Source of the DNA: Corynebacterium imitans
Lineage (GTDB): Bacteria; Actinomycetota; Actinomycetes; Mycobacteriales; Mycobacteriaceae
Reading direction: 5' to 3'
DNA length: 64,000 nt
NCBI RefSeq assembly: GCF_000739455.1
Contig: NZ_CP009211.1
Span: forward strand, 310,001 to 374,000
Shown here in pieces: positions 43,412-52,522 of this stretch. Made by a program: the position numbers and the translations under genes. Under the pieces are notes generated by a model. The model searched no databases. It worked only from the letters and a program-made list of their open reading frames with translations, and had not been told where the DNA came from. Position 1 is the stretch's first letter. Every line of letters starts with the position of its first letter.

Positions 43412-44956
43412 GTGCGAAACTCTGAAAGTGTTCGGCGCGTTGTGGCGTCGATAATGGCGATCCTTGTCCTGGTGCTTACCCTGCCGCGCGCCGCCGCGGC
43501 CGAATTGACCTTGGAGACGGGCCACGTTGACGCGTTCGCGGTGCATCCAGATGGCGACACGATTGCGCTGAGCCTGCAAGAGGACGTCACCGGCACGCAC
43601 GTGCGTCATGCGCCGGAAGATGTGGAGCTCGTGGTGGGGGATCATGCCTACACGGAAGAGACTGCGGGCGTCGAGGGTGTCGGAGCCTCCGGCTATCTTT
43701 TGCCGCAGACTCAGCAGACGGACCTGCTCTGGCCGGGCTGGGACACTCAGGCACTCGCGGGGGCGAGCGAGATTGACATCGAGTTCCTCGAGGTGGACGG
43801 CCCGGGCGAGATCTACCTCTTCCAGGCACAGGGTCTCGGGGGTGTCGGACCGGTGCTGGCAAGCGGTGCACTAGAGGTTGCTGCGGGCGAGAAGATCCAC
43901 CAGGATGCCCCCGCGCACGCGCATGCGAACTGGCTCTTTACCGAGCCCGGCACCTACACCATGCGTGTGGTGGCGCACGCGGACGGCGCGACGTCGAACG
44001 AAGCGACGTACACCTGGCGTGTAGGCGAGCAGGCTGAGGCGGCAGAAGTCGCGACACTGGCGGAAACCGACGCACCTGAACTCCAGGTCGAAGAGCACGC
44101 GAACGAGGTAGCGCCGGAAACGATGCAGAAGACGGAGACTGCAGCGTGCAAGCCAGGTCTGCGCCCGCAGGTCAAAGATGACCGCCAGGTACCAGCTACC
44201 TGGAATGACCCGGCTGACATGATCTTCGGACTCGGGGAGGCGGCACAGACTGATTTGCCCGAGGCGGTCGGCCCGATCCCGGCAGGCAAAGCCTGGATGA
44301 TCGGCGCAACCCAGCAAGCGGGGGTTCCCTGGTTGGGTGCGAACACGCAGCACGAATCGCTTCTCGAGCACACCACAGGTGACGTGACCTGGGAGGTCAC
44401 CAGCTTCGACGGGCCCGGCAGCATGTTTGTCTTCACCCAGGGCGGGCTGGGCGCGATCGTGGGCGAGGAGTGGTTCCGTGCTGAAAACGGCAGCGCGCAA
44501 GGTAGCCACACCATCCCCGCGAACTCGCACGTCCACCCCAACTGGGTCTTCAGCGCCCCGGGCACCTACCACGTGGGTATTCGCCACACCGCTACCGCTA
44601 AGGACGGCGGCGAGCTGAGCGGCGTCGCGACGCTCACCTTCGAGGTGGGAGGCGTCGGCAACGCCGACGACGGACACTTCGACTTCGGTTCTGTTTACGA
44701 TGCGGAGGGCGATTGCGGTGAAACGCACAAGGCTGGCAGCACGGGTGGCGCAGGCAGCGCGAGCGGCGAGGGCACTGCTGAAACTGCCAGCACCACCGCC
44801 ACGCGCACCGGCGCGCTCGCCGAGACCGGCACGACGGTGATGACGCTGCCGATCGCGGTGTTGGGCCTGGGCATCCTGGTTTTCGGCGGCGGGATGCTGT
44901 GCCTGGATACGGCGCTGCGTCGTCGGCTGCTCGCGGCATTCGGGGTCGAGCAGTGA
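43412..44956 (+). CDS. Sortase-anchored surface protein of the anchored-repeat ABC system
   Basis: A protein of 514 residues. After a signal peptide (RRVVASIMAILVLVL... RAAAAE) come two 'choice-of-anchor M' modules (about residues 34-205 and 255-413). Each carries a His-rich HxHxNW motif (AHAHANWLF; SHVHPNWVF) and PWLG-like or WPGW-like segments. The C-terminus is a sorting signal: LAETG (469-473), a hydrophobic helix and LRRRLL. This matches the TIGR03773-type wall protein encoded beside TIGR03770-03772 transporters. The GTG at 43412 has no Shine-Dalgarno but coincides with the predicted transcription start. A zinc-capture or relay role is inferred from the His motif and the Zur-type operator. 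Confidence 0.85.
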   Translation: MRNSESVRRVVASIMAILVLVLTLPRAAAAELTLETGHVDAFAVHPDGDTIALSLQEDVTGTHVRHAPEDVELVVGDHAYTEETAGVEGVGASGYLLPQTQQTDLLWPGWDTQALAGASEIDIEFLEVDGPGEIYLFQAQGLGGVGPVLASGALEVAAGEKIHQDAPAHAHANWLFTEPGTYTMRVVAHADGATSNEATYTWRVGEQAEAAEVATLAETDAPELQVEEHANEVAPETMQKTETAACKPGLRPQVKDDRQVPATWNDPADMIFGLGEAAQTDLPEAVGPIPAGKAWMIGATQQAGVPWLGANTQHESLLEHTTGDVTWEVTSFDGPGSMFVFTQGGLGAIVGEEWFRAENGSAQGSHTIPANSHVHPNWVFSAPGTYHVGIRHTATAKDGGELSGVATLTFEVGGVGNADDGHFDFGSVYDAEGDCGETHKAGSTGGAGSASGEGTAETASTTATRTGALAETGTTVMTLPIAVLGLGILVFGGGMLCLDTALRRRLLAAFGVEQ

Positions 44957-46485
44957 GGTCGATACACGTAGCCACAATCGCTGCCGTTGCCCTCGCGCTC
45001 AGTGCGTGCGGCACGGCCCACTCCGTTGACACAACGCAGCTCCGCGTGGTGGCGTCCACCTCCATCCTCGCGGATGTGGTGGCAAACGTCGGCGGGGAGC
45101 ACGCCGAGGTCACGCCGCTCATCGGCGCGGGCGTGGACCCGCACACCTACGAGCCGAGCCTGCATGCCACCCGCGACATCGCGTACGCCGACGCCGTGTT
45201 TACCAACGGTCTGCTTTTGGAACCACAGTCGCTCGTCCACACGATCGATTCCACAGCAGGCGAGGACACCCCGGTGGTGGAGGTCGCCGAGCAGGCGCAG
45301 CGCTACGGGTTTACGCCGATCCGCCTGGTGGAGGACGCCAGTCTGGACACCGTGTGGCTGGGTCTGCGCGTGGATACGGGCAAGGCATTGCCCGCCACCG
45401 GCATCACTGAACTTTCGCTTGTGAGCGCCCGCGGCCCCGGCGATATCTTCGCCTTCATCCTCGGCACCTTTGGCACCCCAGAGGTGGTTTTCGATTCGCA
45501 TGACGGCATCGATGCACGCGACGCCACCACGCTGCCTGTCGACGCCCACACCCACGTCAGCTGGGCCTTCTCCGAGCCCGGCGTGTACGAGATCACGCTG
45601 CGCGGCCAGGTACGCAACGCGGTCGCCGACGAGGAAGTGCGCGGCAGCGCGGAGCAAACCTTCACCGTGGTGGTGGGCCAAGACCCCGCCCAGGTGACAC
45701 CGGGCAAGAAGGTCCTGGACCAGGGGCACGTGGACATCACCACCGTGTTCCGCGAAGGCGCAACCCGCCTCACCCTGCGCCACGACGACCTGGGCGACGT
45801 GGACCCGGCCGACGCGGTCATTGCGGTGCCCACGACCACGTTGCAGCCGGTCCCGCCGGAACGGACCTTTCGCTTCCTCGGTGACCCGGGCGACGAGACC
45901 TACCTGCTTCCACAGGCGGTGTTGGGCAACCACGTCCACGGCGAGCTGGACCCGCACTTCTGGCACGACGTGCGGGCCATGCAGGCGGTGGTCAAGATCG
46001 TCCGCGACACGCTGAGCAGCGCTGATCCGGCGCACGCCGAAGACTACGCGCGCAACACCGACGAGTACCTAGAAGAGCTGGACCGCGTGGACGAGGTGAT
46101 GCGTGAGGCCGTGGCGCAGATCCCGGAGTCCAACCGCAACCTGGTGACTACCCACCACGGCTACTCCTACCTGGGCGAGGCCTACGGGCTGCGCATCGCC
46201 GGCTTTGTCACCCCGAACCCGAGTGTGGAGCCGAGTCCGCGCGACGTCATCGCCTTTACCCGCACGCTGGAGAACCTGCACGTACCCGCGGTCTTTTTGG
46301 AACCGCAGGTGGCGGGCGCGAGCAGCGTGCTCACCGAGACCGCAGCGCAGCTTGGCATCGAGGTGTGCCCGATCCGCGGGGACACGCTTGACCCGCCGGG
46401 GGCGGGGCCGGCGGGGACGTATGTGCGCCTTGTGGAGGAAAACGCGGCGTCGATAAGCAGATGCTTGAGTGAAAGGAAACCATAA
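44953..46485 (+). CDS. Anchored-repeat ABC transporter substrate-binding lipoprotein with inserted surface module
   Basis: A protein of 510 residues with a lipoprotein signal (lipobox LSAC, Cys19). The ZnuA-like cluster A-1 protein is split: the N-lobe (residues ~29-130) has the first metal His64 (VDPHTYEP), then ~200 residues of choice-of-anchor M-type sequence are inserted (~131-330, with AHTHVSWAF and GNHVHG), then the C-lobe resumes with His335 (ELDPHFWHD), THHGYSYLGEAYG and GDTLDP. This is the TIGR03772 design. It delivers a divalent metal, probably Zn2+, to the permease. GTG start, overlapping the upstream gene by 4 bases. Confidence 0.85.
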   Translation: MRSIHVATIAAVALALSACGTAHSVDTTQLRVVASTSILADVVANVGGEHAEVTPLIGAGVDPHTYEPSLHATRDIAYADAVFTNGLLLEPQSLVHTIDSTAGEDTPVVEVAEQAQRYGFTPIRLVEDASLDTVWLGLRVDTGKALPATGITELSLVSARGPGDIFAFILGTFGTPEVVFDSHDGIDARDATTLPVDAHTHVSWAFSEPGVYEITLRGQVRNAVADEEVRGSAEQTFTVVVGQDPAQVTPGKKVLDQGHVDITTVFREGATRLTLRHDDLGDVDPADAVIAVPTTTLQPVPPERTFRFLGDPGDETYLLPQAVLGNHVHGELDPHFWHDVRAMQAVVKIVRDTLSSADPAHAEDYARNTDEYLEELDRVDEVMREAVAQIPESNRNLVTTHHGYSYLGEAYGLRIAGFVTPNPSVEPSPRDVIAFTRTLENLHVPAVFLEPQVAGASSVLTETAAQLGIEVCPIRGDTLDPPGAGPAGTYVRLVEENAASISRCLSERKP

Positions 46486-47352
46486 ATGAAAATGCAAACG
46501 ATGCTCCTGGCGGCGGCGATTGCGCTTGCGCCCGCGGCTGGCGCGCAGACTGATCCGGCGCTGCAGCAAACCGTCAGCGGCGACGAGCAGATCGCCCACG
46601 GTGATGCGGTGATCGCCGCAGGTCACGTCGATCTTGGCACGATGTTCGTCGACGGTGATCTCACGATGCTCGCGCGCGATGATTCGCAGGACCCGCCCGT
46701 GTGGCGCGAGCTTAACGACGTGGTGTTTCAGGTCTCCGACGCCGCGAAGCAAACCCTGCCCGATACCGGGGATTTCGACTTCACCGGCGCGGGCGCGGGC
46801 GAGGACGTGTGGGTGATCCCGCAGACCGAGGTGCAGGGCGTGCCCTGGCTGGGCTGGAACACGCAGGCGCCGTCGTTGCTGGAGCGCTCCTCCAACGGGG
46901 TGAGCCTGGAGTTCGGCGGACACGAGGGCGAAGGCGAGTTTTCCCTGTTCCTGCAACCCGGCGGGTTCCACGAGCCGCAACTGCTGTGGACCTCACAGGT
47001 CGACGGCACCCAGCCGATGTGGGTGGAGCCGAACACACACACCCACGCCAACTGGGTCTTCACTGAGCCCGGCGTGCACCTTGTAGGCGTGCGCGCGGTG
47101 GTGAAAGACAACGACGGCGTGACACATACCGATGAGCAGATCGTGCGCGTGGCGGTAGGCGACGGCACCGATCCGGCGCAGGCGCGCACCGCCACGTTTG
47201 CAGGCCCCTTCCGCGGAGGGGAGGCCGCAGCGGAGGAAGAGACACAGGGTGGCGGACAGTACACCGGTCTGCTCGTTGCGCTCGGCATCGGTGCGCTGGT
47301 CATCGCGCTTATCGCGCTGCTGCTCGTGCGCGCCCGGAAGGGGAGGGCGTAA
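46486..47352 (+). CDS. Membrane-anchored surface protein with one choice-of-anchor M module
   Basis: A protein of 288 residues: signal peptide (MKMQTMLLAAAIALAPAAGA), one choice-of-anchor M module (about residues 45-228) with VPWLGWNTQ and the His motif NTHTHANWVF, and a C-terminal membrane helix (GLLVALGIGALVIALIALLL) with a basic end RARKGRA. No LPXTG motif is present, so it is held by the helix rather than by sortase. It starts directly after the upstream stop. Its location between binding protein and ATPase implies a part in the same metal-uptake system; the specific job is unknown. Confidence 0.82.
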   Translation: MKMQTMLLAAAIALAPAAGAQTDPALQQTVSGDEQIAHGDAVIAAGHVDLGTMFVDGDLTMLARDDSQDPPVWRELNDVVFQVSDAAKQTLPDTGDFDFTGAGAGEDVWVIPQTEVQGVPWLGWNTQAPSLLERSSNGVSLEFGGHEGEGEFSLFLQPGGFHEPQLLWTSQVDGTQPMWVEPNTHTHANWVFTEPGVHLVGVRAVVKDNDGVTHTDEQIVRVAVGDGTDPAQARTATFAGPFRGGEAAAEEETQGGGQYTGLLVALGIGALVIALIALLLVRARKGRA

Positions 47353-48126
47353 GTGAGCGAAGAAGCGTTGATCCAGGTCACCGGGCTCGACGCCGGCTAC
47401 CCGGGGCGCAGCGTGATGCGTGGGGTTGATCTGTCTATCGAGCGCGGCCAGTTCGTCGGACTGATCGGCCCGAACGGCGCGGGCAAGACGACGCTTTTGC
47501 GCGCCATCCTCGGGCTCATCCCGGGCGCGCGGGGTACCGTCAGTGTCGCTGGCGCGCAAGGTCGGCAGGTGCGCAAGCGTGTCGGTTACGTCCCGCAGCG
47601 CCACGACGTGGCCTGGGATTTTCCCATCGACGTCGCTGCTGCCGTGGAAAACGCCACCCTGGACCTGCGGCCCTGGTACAAGCGCGCGGGCGCGGATACG
47701 CGGGCGGCGGTCGCCGAGGCGCTCGAGTACGTGAACCTCGCCGATCTGGCCCGCCGCCCCATCGCGGATCTCTCCGGCGGCCAGCGTCAGCGCGTGCTCG
47801 TCGCCCGCGCCCTGGTGCGCAAGCCGAAGGCACTGCTTCTCGACGAGCCGTTTACCGGCCTCGACATCCCGTCCACAGAGCAACTCCTGGGGCTGTTCCG
47901 CGAGCTCGCCGACCAGGGTATCGCGATTGTGATGTCTACCCACAACATTGTCGAGGCGGTCGACGCCTGCGACCGGCTCGTGCTGTTCAACCGAGGCATC
48001 GTCGCCGACGCCGCCCCGCACGCGCTCACCGAACGAGAGGCGTGGATGGACACTTTTGGTGTGGGGCCGGATTCCCCATGGCTCGCCGGACTACAGACGC
48101 ACGTACGGGAGGCCGCCAGTGCTTGA
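47353..48126 (+). CDS. Anchored-repeat ABC transporter ATP-binding protein
   Basis: A protein of 257 residues starting with GTG directly after the upstream stop. Walker A LIGPNGAGKTT, Q-loop VGYVPQRHDVAWDFP (as in Mn/Zn uptake ATPases), signature LSGGQRQRVLVARAL, Walker B LLLDEPFTGLD and H-loop STHNI. It energises the neighbouring ABC-3 permease. It overlaps the permease gene by 8 bases. Confidence 0.92.
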   Translation: MSEEALIQVTGLDAGYPGRSVMRGVDLSIERGQFVGLIGPNGAGKTTLLRAILGLIPGARGTVSVAGAQGRQVRKRVGYVPQRHDVAWDFPIDVAAAVENATLDLRPWYKRAGADTRAAVAEALEYVNLADLARRPIADLSGGQRQRVLVARALVRKPKALLLDEPFTGLDIPSTEQLLGLFRELADQGIAIVMSTHNIVEAVDACDRLVLFNRGIVADAAPHALTEREAWMDTFGVGPDSPWLAGLQTHVREAASA

Positions 48127-48985
48127 GATCGGTTTTCTGCAATTCCTGGCCGATGTAGCTAACCCCCAACTGGCGTTTCTGCCGCGAGCACTCGCCGCGG
48201 CGGTGTGCGCCTCGGTGCTGTGCGCCGTCGTCGGTTGCTTCGTGGTGCTGCGCGGCATGGCGTTTATCGGCGACGCGGTTGCACACGCCGTCTTCCCGGG
48301 CGTGGCCGTGGCCTTCGCGCTGCACGCCTCAGTCCTGCTCGGCGGGGCAGTGGCCGGGGCGTTAGTGGCGATCCTGATCGCGGTGTTGTCACAGCGCAGG
48401 ACGATTAAAGAGGACGCGATCATCGGCATTGTGTTCGCGGCCGCCTTCGCGCTGGGCTTGGTCATTATTTCGCGGGTGGAGGGCTACACGGCGTCGTTAA
48501 GCGCCTTTCTTTTTGGCTCCCTGACTGGCGTAAGCCCGCGCGACCTCTGGGTCAGCGGGATCACCGGGGTGCTCATCATCGCGGTGATGGTGGCGTTGCG
48601 GCCCTGGCTGACCGCGGTGGCGCTCGACCGCGAGACCGCCCGCGCGATGCACCTGCCGGTCGCCGCGCTGGACCTGGCGCTGTACTTGTGCGTGACGGCC
48701 GCGGTGGTGGTTTCCGTGCAGACCATCGGCAACATTCTGGTCATCGCGCTACTCGTCACGCCGGCTTCTGCCGCCCGACTGTTTACCGACAACCTGGAAA
48801 CCATGATGGTGCTCGCCGCGCTCATCGGGATCGCGGGCAGCGTGCTCGGCGTGTGGCTCGCCTGGTCCTTCGACTCACCCACCGGCGCCACGATCGTCTT
48901 GTGCGTGACCGCCATCTTCGGCCTGAGCTGGTTGTTCGCGCCAAAGCGCGGCGTGCTGCGCACGATCCGGAAGGAGACCGTCTAG
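48119..48985 (+). CDS. Anchored-repeat ABC transporter permease
   Basis: An ABC-3 family metal permease of 288 residues with about eight helices: VLRGMAFIGDAVAHAVFPGVAVAF, the coupling region RTIKEDAIIGIVFAAAF, and QTIGNILVIALLVTPASAARL. GTG start overlapping the ATPase gene by 8 bases. Similar to the manganese-type permease at 33746-34615, but part of a separate, Zur-type-controlled operon. Substrate zinc is inferred. Confidence 0.9.
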   Translation: MLEIGFLQFLADVANPQLAFLPRALAAAVCASVLCAVVGCFVVLRGMAFIGDAVAHAVFPGVAVAFALHASVLLGGAVAGALVAILIAVLSQRRTIKEDAIIGIVFAAAFALGLVIISRVEGYTASLSAFLFGSLTGVSPRDLWVSGITGVLIIAVMVALRPWLTAVALDRETARAMHLPVAALDLALYLCVTAAVVVSVQTIGNILVIALLVTPASAARLFTDNLETMMVLAALIGIAGSVLGVWLAWSFDSPTGATIVLCVTAIFGLSWLFAPKRGVLRTIRKETV

Positions 48986-51304
48986 ATGCGATTTGTAAGA
49001 CTCGTCGCCGCGGTGGCGCTCATCGTGGCTAGCGCCCCGGCAGCGCTTGCCGCAGAGCTCACCGACACCGGTCACGTCCCCGGCGACGTCGGCTTCGGCG
49101 TCGACCTGCCTGCCGACACGGAATGGGAAGGCGAGGCGGGGAAGACCCACCCGTGCGCGGGTCGAAAGCTGCTCTACCACTCGCACAACGACGCCCTTTA
49201 CGGCACCAGCGTCGAGGGCGAACTCAAAGTCATGGCCGTGGACGGACAGCAGGTCGTGGACCAGGATGCCATCTGCTTCCGCCTGCCGCGCGACGCCGAC
49301 GCAGAGGGCAACGAGGTCTCCCGCATCCAGATCCCCGACGATGGCTCCCTCGACTTCCTGGGTACCCCGGGTGGGAGCGTCTGGATCGCCCCGCAGTCCG
49401 TGGAATGGAGCGACAACTGGCGGCCCATCTGGTCCGGCATCGGCGCATTCGACCCCGCCCACGAAGGCGACCCGGAGGCCATCCCGTCCAACTATAAGGA
49501 CGACCTGATGTACTTCGACCTGACCGAGATGGAGGGGCCAGGCGACGTACAGATCTTCTTCAAAAACGCGATCTCGCCTGCGGAAATCCTATTCAACAGT
49601 GCCGACCTTGCCGCCCGAAGCGTCGAGTACGAAGTCGGCGGGCACGGCCACTTCAACTGGACATTCAGCAAGCCCGGCATCTACGCCATGACGTGGCAAG
49701 GCAGGGCAGTGCTTGACGACGGCACGAGCCAGCTCACCGACCCCATCACCCAATACTGGCTCGTCGGCGACGATAGCGACGTCGGCTTAGCCGATGGCAC
49801 CACCACGGAGCTGCGCGAGGTGAAGCACTATGTCGGCGGGGACAAGGGGAAGCCGGCTGAGCCTTCGACGTCTGTCGAACCTGCGCCTACTGAGCCGTCG
49901 GTGCCGCCTGCTCCAGCTGAGCCCACGCCGTCCGCTTCTGCGAAACCGGCCCCCGACGCCCGCTGCGAAGCCGCGAGCGCGCTGCGCACCAAACCCTCGG
50001 CGCTGATTAGTTCGGGGCATATGGATATGGGCCTCGTGGATGAGGGCGGGCTCGCCGCCAAACTCATCGACGACAGCGACCCCCGCGCACCTACCCCGCG
50101 CGATTCCGGAACCTTCCTCTTCGAGGTTCCCGATCCTGCGAAAACAGAGATTCCCGCAAACTTCCGCAGCACTTTTCCAGGCGAGCCGGAATCCATGTGG
50201 GTCTTGCCGCAAGCACAGGTGAAAGGACTGCCGTGGCTCGGCTTTTCCACCACGCGCCTGTCGGGGGACAGCCTGCAACAGGGCAGCAAAATCACCGTGA
50301 CCATGCGAGATGTGCGCGGTCCGGGGCGGATCTTCACCTGGCACGAAGGCGTTGGCGGGGCGAAGTTAGAGCTCGACTCCGGCGACAGTTCGCGCACTCT
50401 GGAGTACGGGCTCAACGACCACGACCACCAGGCCTTCGGCTTCACCAAGGCAGGGTTCTACAGCGCGACCTTTAGGTTTGCCGGGACGGACGCCGCGGGC
50501 GTACCGTTTTCCAAAGACCTCACCGCCACGTTCGCGGTTGGTGATGGTGCAGTGCAACAGGCTAGGGAGTACGCAGCAAACGGGTACGCCGCGCTGGACG
50601 GAGTCGACTTGGATGCCTGCGGCACAACCGCAACGGAGCAGACTGGTGAGCCTGATTCTTGGATGGGTGCCCTGGCGAAGGGCATCCGCGATATAGATAA
50701 GGAATTCGCCTCGTTTGGCGAGAAGGCTGGGCCTTTCTTCGCACACCTGCTGGGCCGCAGCGGAAAGGCGGAGTCTGCGACGCAGACTGCTACACCGCGG
50801 AGCACGACTGCTGCTGCGCGGAAGACCGCTGCTGCACAGCGCCCTGCAGAGCAAAAGTCTGCGACGCAGACTGCGCGCCGGGCGCTGGCGCAGGAAAAAC
50901 CAGCGGAGCACGCGAAACCAACGGCGCAGAAGAAACCATCTGGCCAGGCGAAGAAGACTGCGCAGGCCAAACCGAGTGTGACCGCGAGCGCGAAGCAAGC
51001 TGCGAAGGCGGCGACGTCTGCGGCGTCGACAAGCACTGCCACTGCTGGTGGTGGGATTGTGTCCTCCTTTGACGGGACTGACCCCAACAGCCTGAACGCG
51101 GCCGAGGACGACGCGGACGAGCAGCAGATTGTCGCCGCGCAGGGGATCACCGCTGGCGGGTTCTGGGGCGGACTGATCCTGGGCGTGGGGCTGATGGCGC
51201 TGCTTGGTGGCATTGTCCTGTTTGCCGCGGCGGCGAAGATGCTCCGGCACGCATCGGGTAAGTCGCCTAGACGCGATTTGGAATACGCGCCCACAACCAG
51301 CTAA
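48986..51304 (+). CDS. Large surface protein with two choice-of-anchor M modules and Lys/Ala-rich stalk
   Basis: A protein of 772 residues: signal peptide (MRFVRLVAAVALIVASAPAALA), a first module (to ~275) with HSHND, WIAPQSVEW and GHGHFNWTF, a Pro/Glu/Ser linker, a second module (~340-525) with GHMDMG, LPWLGF and DHDHQAFGF, then a ~100-residue Lys/Ala/Pro/Thr-rich stretch (QKKPSGQAKKTAQAK) that looks like the basic tails of actinobacterial histone-like proteins, and a C-terminal helix (FWGGLILGVGLMALLGGIVLF) with a basic end. The ATG abuts the permease stop. It is the last gene of the operon. The basic stalk may cross or bind the negatively charged wall (inference). Confidence 0.82.
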   Translation: MRFVRLVAAVALIVASAPAALAAELTDTGHVPGDVGFGVDLPADTEWEGEAGKTHPCAGRKLLYHSHNDALYGTSVEGELKVMAVDGQQVVDQDAICFRLPRDADAEGNEVSRIQIPDDGSLDFLGTPGGSVWIAPQSVEWSDNWRPIWSGIGAFDPAHEGDPEAIPSNYKDDLMYFDLTEMEGPGDVQIFFKNAISPAEILFNSADLAARSVEYEVGGHGHFNWTFSKPGIYAMTWQGRAVLDDGTSQLTDPITQYWLVGDDSDVGLADGTTTELREVKHYVGGDKGKPAEPSTSVEPAPTEPSVPPAPAEPTPSASAKPAPDARCEAASALRTKPSALISSGHMDMGLVDEGGLAAKLIDDSDPRAPTPRDSGTFLFEVPDPAKTEIPANFRSTFPGEPESMWVLPQAQVKGLPWLGFSTTRLSGDSLQQGSKITVTMRDVRGPGRIFTWHEGVGGAKLELDSGDSSRTLEYGLNDHDHQAFGFTKAGFYSATFRFAGTDAAGVPFSKDLTATFAVGDGAVQQAREYAANGYAALDGVDLDACGTTATEQTGEPDSWMGALAKGIRDIDKEFASFGEKAGPFFAHLLGRSGKAESATQTATPRSTTAAARKTAAAQRPAEQKSATQTARRALAQEKPAEHAKPTAQKKPSGQAKKTAQAKPSVTASAKQAAKAATSAASTSTATAGGGIVSSFDGTDPNSLNAAEDDADEQQIVAAQGITAGGFWGGLILGVGLMALLGGIVLFAAAAKMLRHASGKSPRRDLEYAPTTS

Positions 51305-51339
51305 GCTACGGCACGAAGTTTGAACGGGTGCAAACCCGC

Positions 51340-51524
51340 GCTCAAGTTTCACCGAAGACCGTCGGTCACTCTGCGCACGCAGAGTCGAAGGTATCCCACT
51401 CCAGGGATCGACCCACGCAGGAGGAACGTGGCTTGCCTTTCAGGTGCCTCGTGCTTCTGCACGGGGCACTTTTGTGTCCCGGGCGGATTGAAGGACATGA
51501 AGAATTGGAAGGAGGCGTGTGTAC
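51340..51524 (+). ncRNA. L10 (rplJ) leader with terminator-like hairpin
   Basis: The untranslated stretch before rplJ has the position and structured look of the ribosomal L10 leader, where L10(L7/L12)4 binds to control translation. It includes an 11-bp stem (GTGCCTCGTGC/GCACGGGGCAC, 51444-51469) with a TTCT loop followed by TTTTGTGT, which can act as an attenuator. Boundaries are approximate. Confidence 0.7.
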
Positions 51525-52046
51525 ATGGCTAATCCGAAGAACACTGCGGAACTTGCAGCTCTGAAGGAAAAGTTCGAGGCTGCTAGCTCGATCGTGCTGA
51601 CTGAGTACCGTGGCCTGACCGTTGGTCAGCTGCAGGAACTGCGCGGTGAGCTCGGCTTCGACGTCGAATACCACGTCGCCAAGAACACCCTCATCAAGAT
51701 CGCTGCTAACGAGCAGGGCATCGAGGGTCTCGACGATCTTCTTGTCGGCCCGACCGCTGTCGCCTTCATTAAGGGCGAGGCAGTCGACGCTGCGAAGGTC
51801 ATGAAGAAGTTCAACAAGGATCACGACGCATTCGTGATCAAGGGCGGCTACATGGATGGCAAGGCCATCGACGCCGCTCAGGTTGACGCCATCGCCGAGA
51901 TGGACAACCGCGAGACCACTCTTGCAAAGCTCGCTGGTGCCTTCGAGGGCTCCTTGGCAAAGGCCGCCGGCCTGTTCCAGGCTCCGGCGTCCAAGACGGC
52001 CCGCCTTGTTGCTGCGCTGCAGGACAAGCAGGACGACGCCGCATAA
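51525..52046 (+). CDS. rplJ: 50S ribosomal protein L10
   Basis: A protein of 173 residues with the L10 N-terminal rRNA-binding domain (VLTEYRGLTVGQLQELRGEL; HVAKNTLIKIAA) and the C-terminal helix that carries L7/L12 dimers (SKTARLVAALQDKQ). The ATG at 51525 has GGAGG upstream; an in-frame GTG two codons earlier lies closer to that site and is less likely. Part of the rplJ-rplL operon. Confidence 0.97.
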   Translation: MANPKNTAELAALKEKFEAASSIVLTEYRGLTVGQLQELRGELGFDVEYHVAKNTLIKIAANEQGIEGLDDLLVGPTAVAFIKGEAVDAAKVMKKFNKDHDAFVIKGGYMDGKAIDAAQVDAIAEMDNRETTLAKLAGAFEGSLAKAAGLFQAPASKTARLVAALQDKQDDAA

Positions 52047-52110
52047 CGCGAACTAACTACACACACCAAACATTCGGGCTAAATCGCCCACCAACAGAAA
52101 GGATGCCACC

Positions 52111-52500
52111 ATGGCTAAGCTGTCTAAGGACGAGCTCATTGAGCAGTTCAAGGAAATGACCCTCATCGAGCTTTCCGAGTTCCTGAAGGAATTCGAGGAG
52201 GTCTTCGACGTCACCGCTGCTGCACCGGTTGCTGCTGTTGCTGCTGCTCCGGGCGCTGCTGGCGACGCTGCCGCTGAGGAAGAGAAGGACGAGTTCGACG
52301 TCGTTCTCGAGGACGCTGGCGCCAAGAAGATCGGTGTCATTAAGGCTGTCCGCGAGATCGTCTCCGGCCTGGGCCTGAAGGACGCTAAGGAAATGGTCGA
52401 GGGTGCACCGAAGGCCATCCTCGAGGGCGCTTCCAAGGACGACGCTGAGGCTGCTAAGGCTAAGCTCGAGGAGGCTGGCGCAAAGGTCTCCCTCAAGTAA
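52111..52500 (+). CDS. rplL: 50S ribosomal protein L7/L12
   Basis: A protein of 129 residues: N-terminal dimerisation helices ([18 protein letters not shown]), an Ala-rich hinge, and the factor-binding C-terminal domain ([27 protein letters not shown]). Recruits translation factors to the ribosome. AGAAAGGA precedes the start. Two terminators follow. Confidence 0.97.
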   Translation: MAKLSKDELIEQFKEMTLIELSEFLKEFEEVFDVTAAAPVAAVAAAPGAAGDAAAEEEKDEFDVVLEDAGAKKIGVIKAVREIVSGLGLKDAKEMVEGAPKAILEGASKDDAEAAKAKLEEAGAKVSLK

Positions 52501-52522
52501 GAGCCTTTCGCTTCTCGACGTC

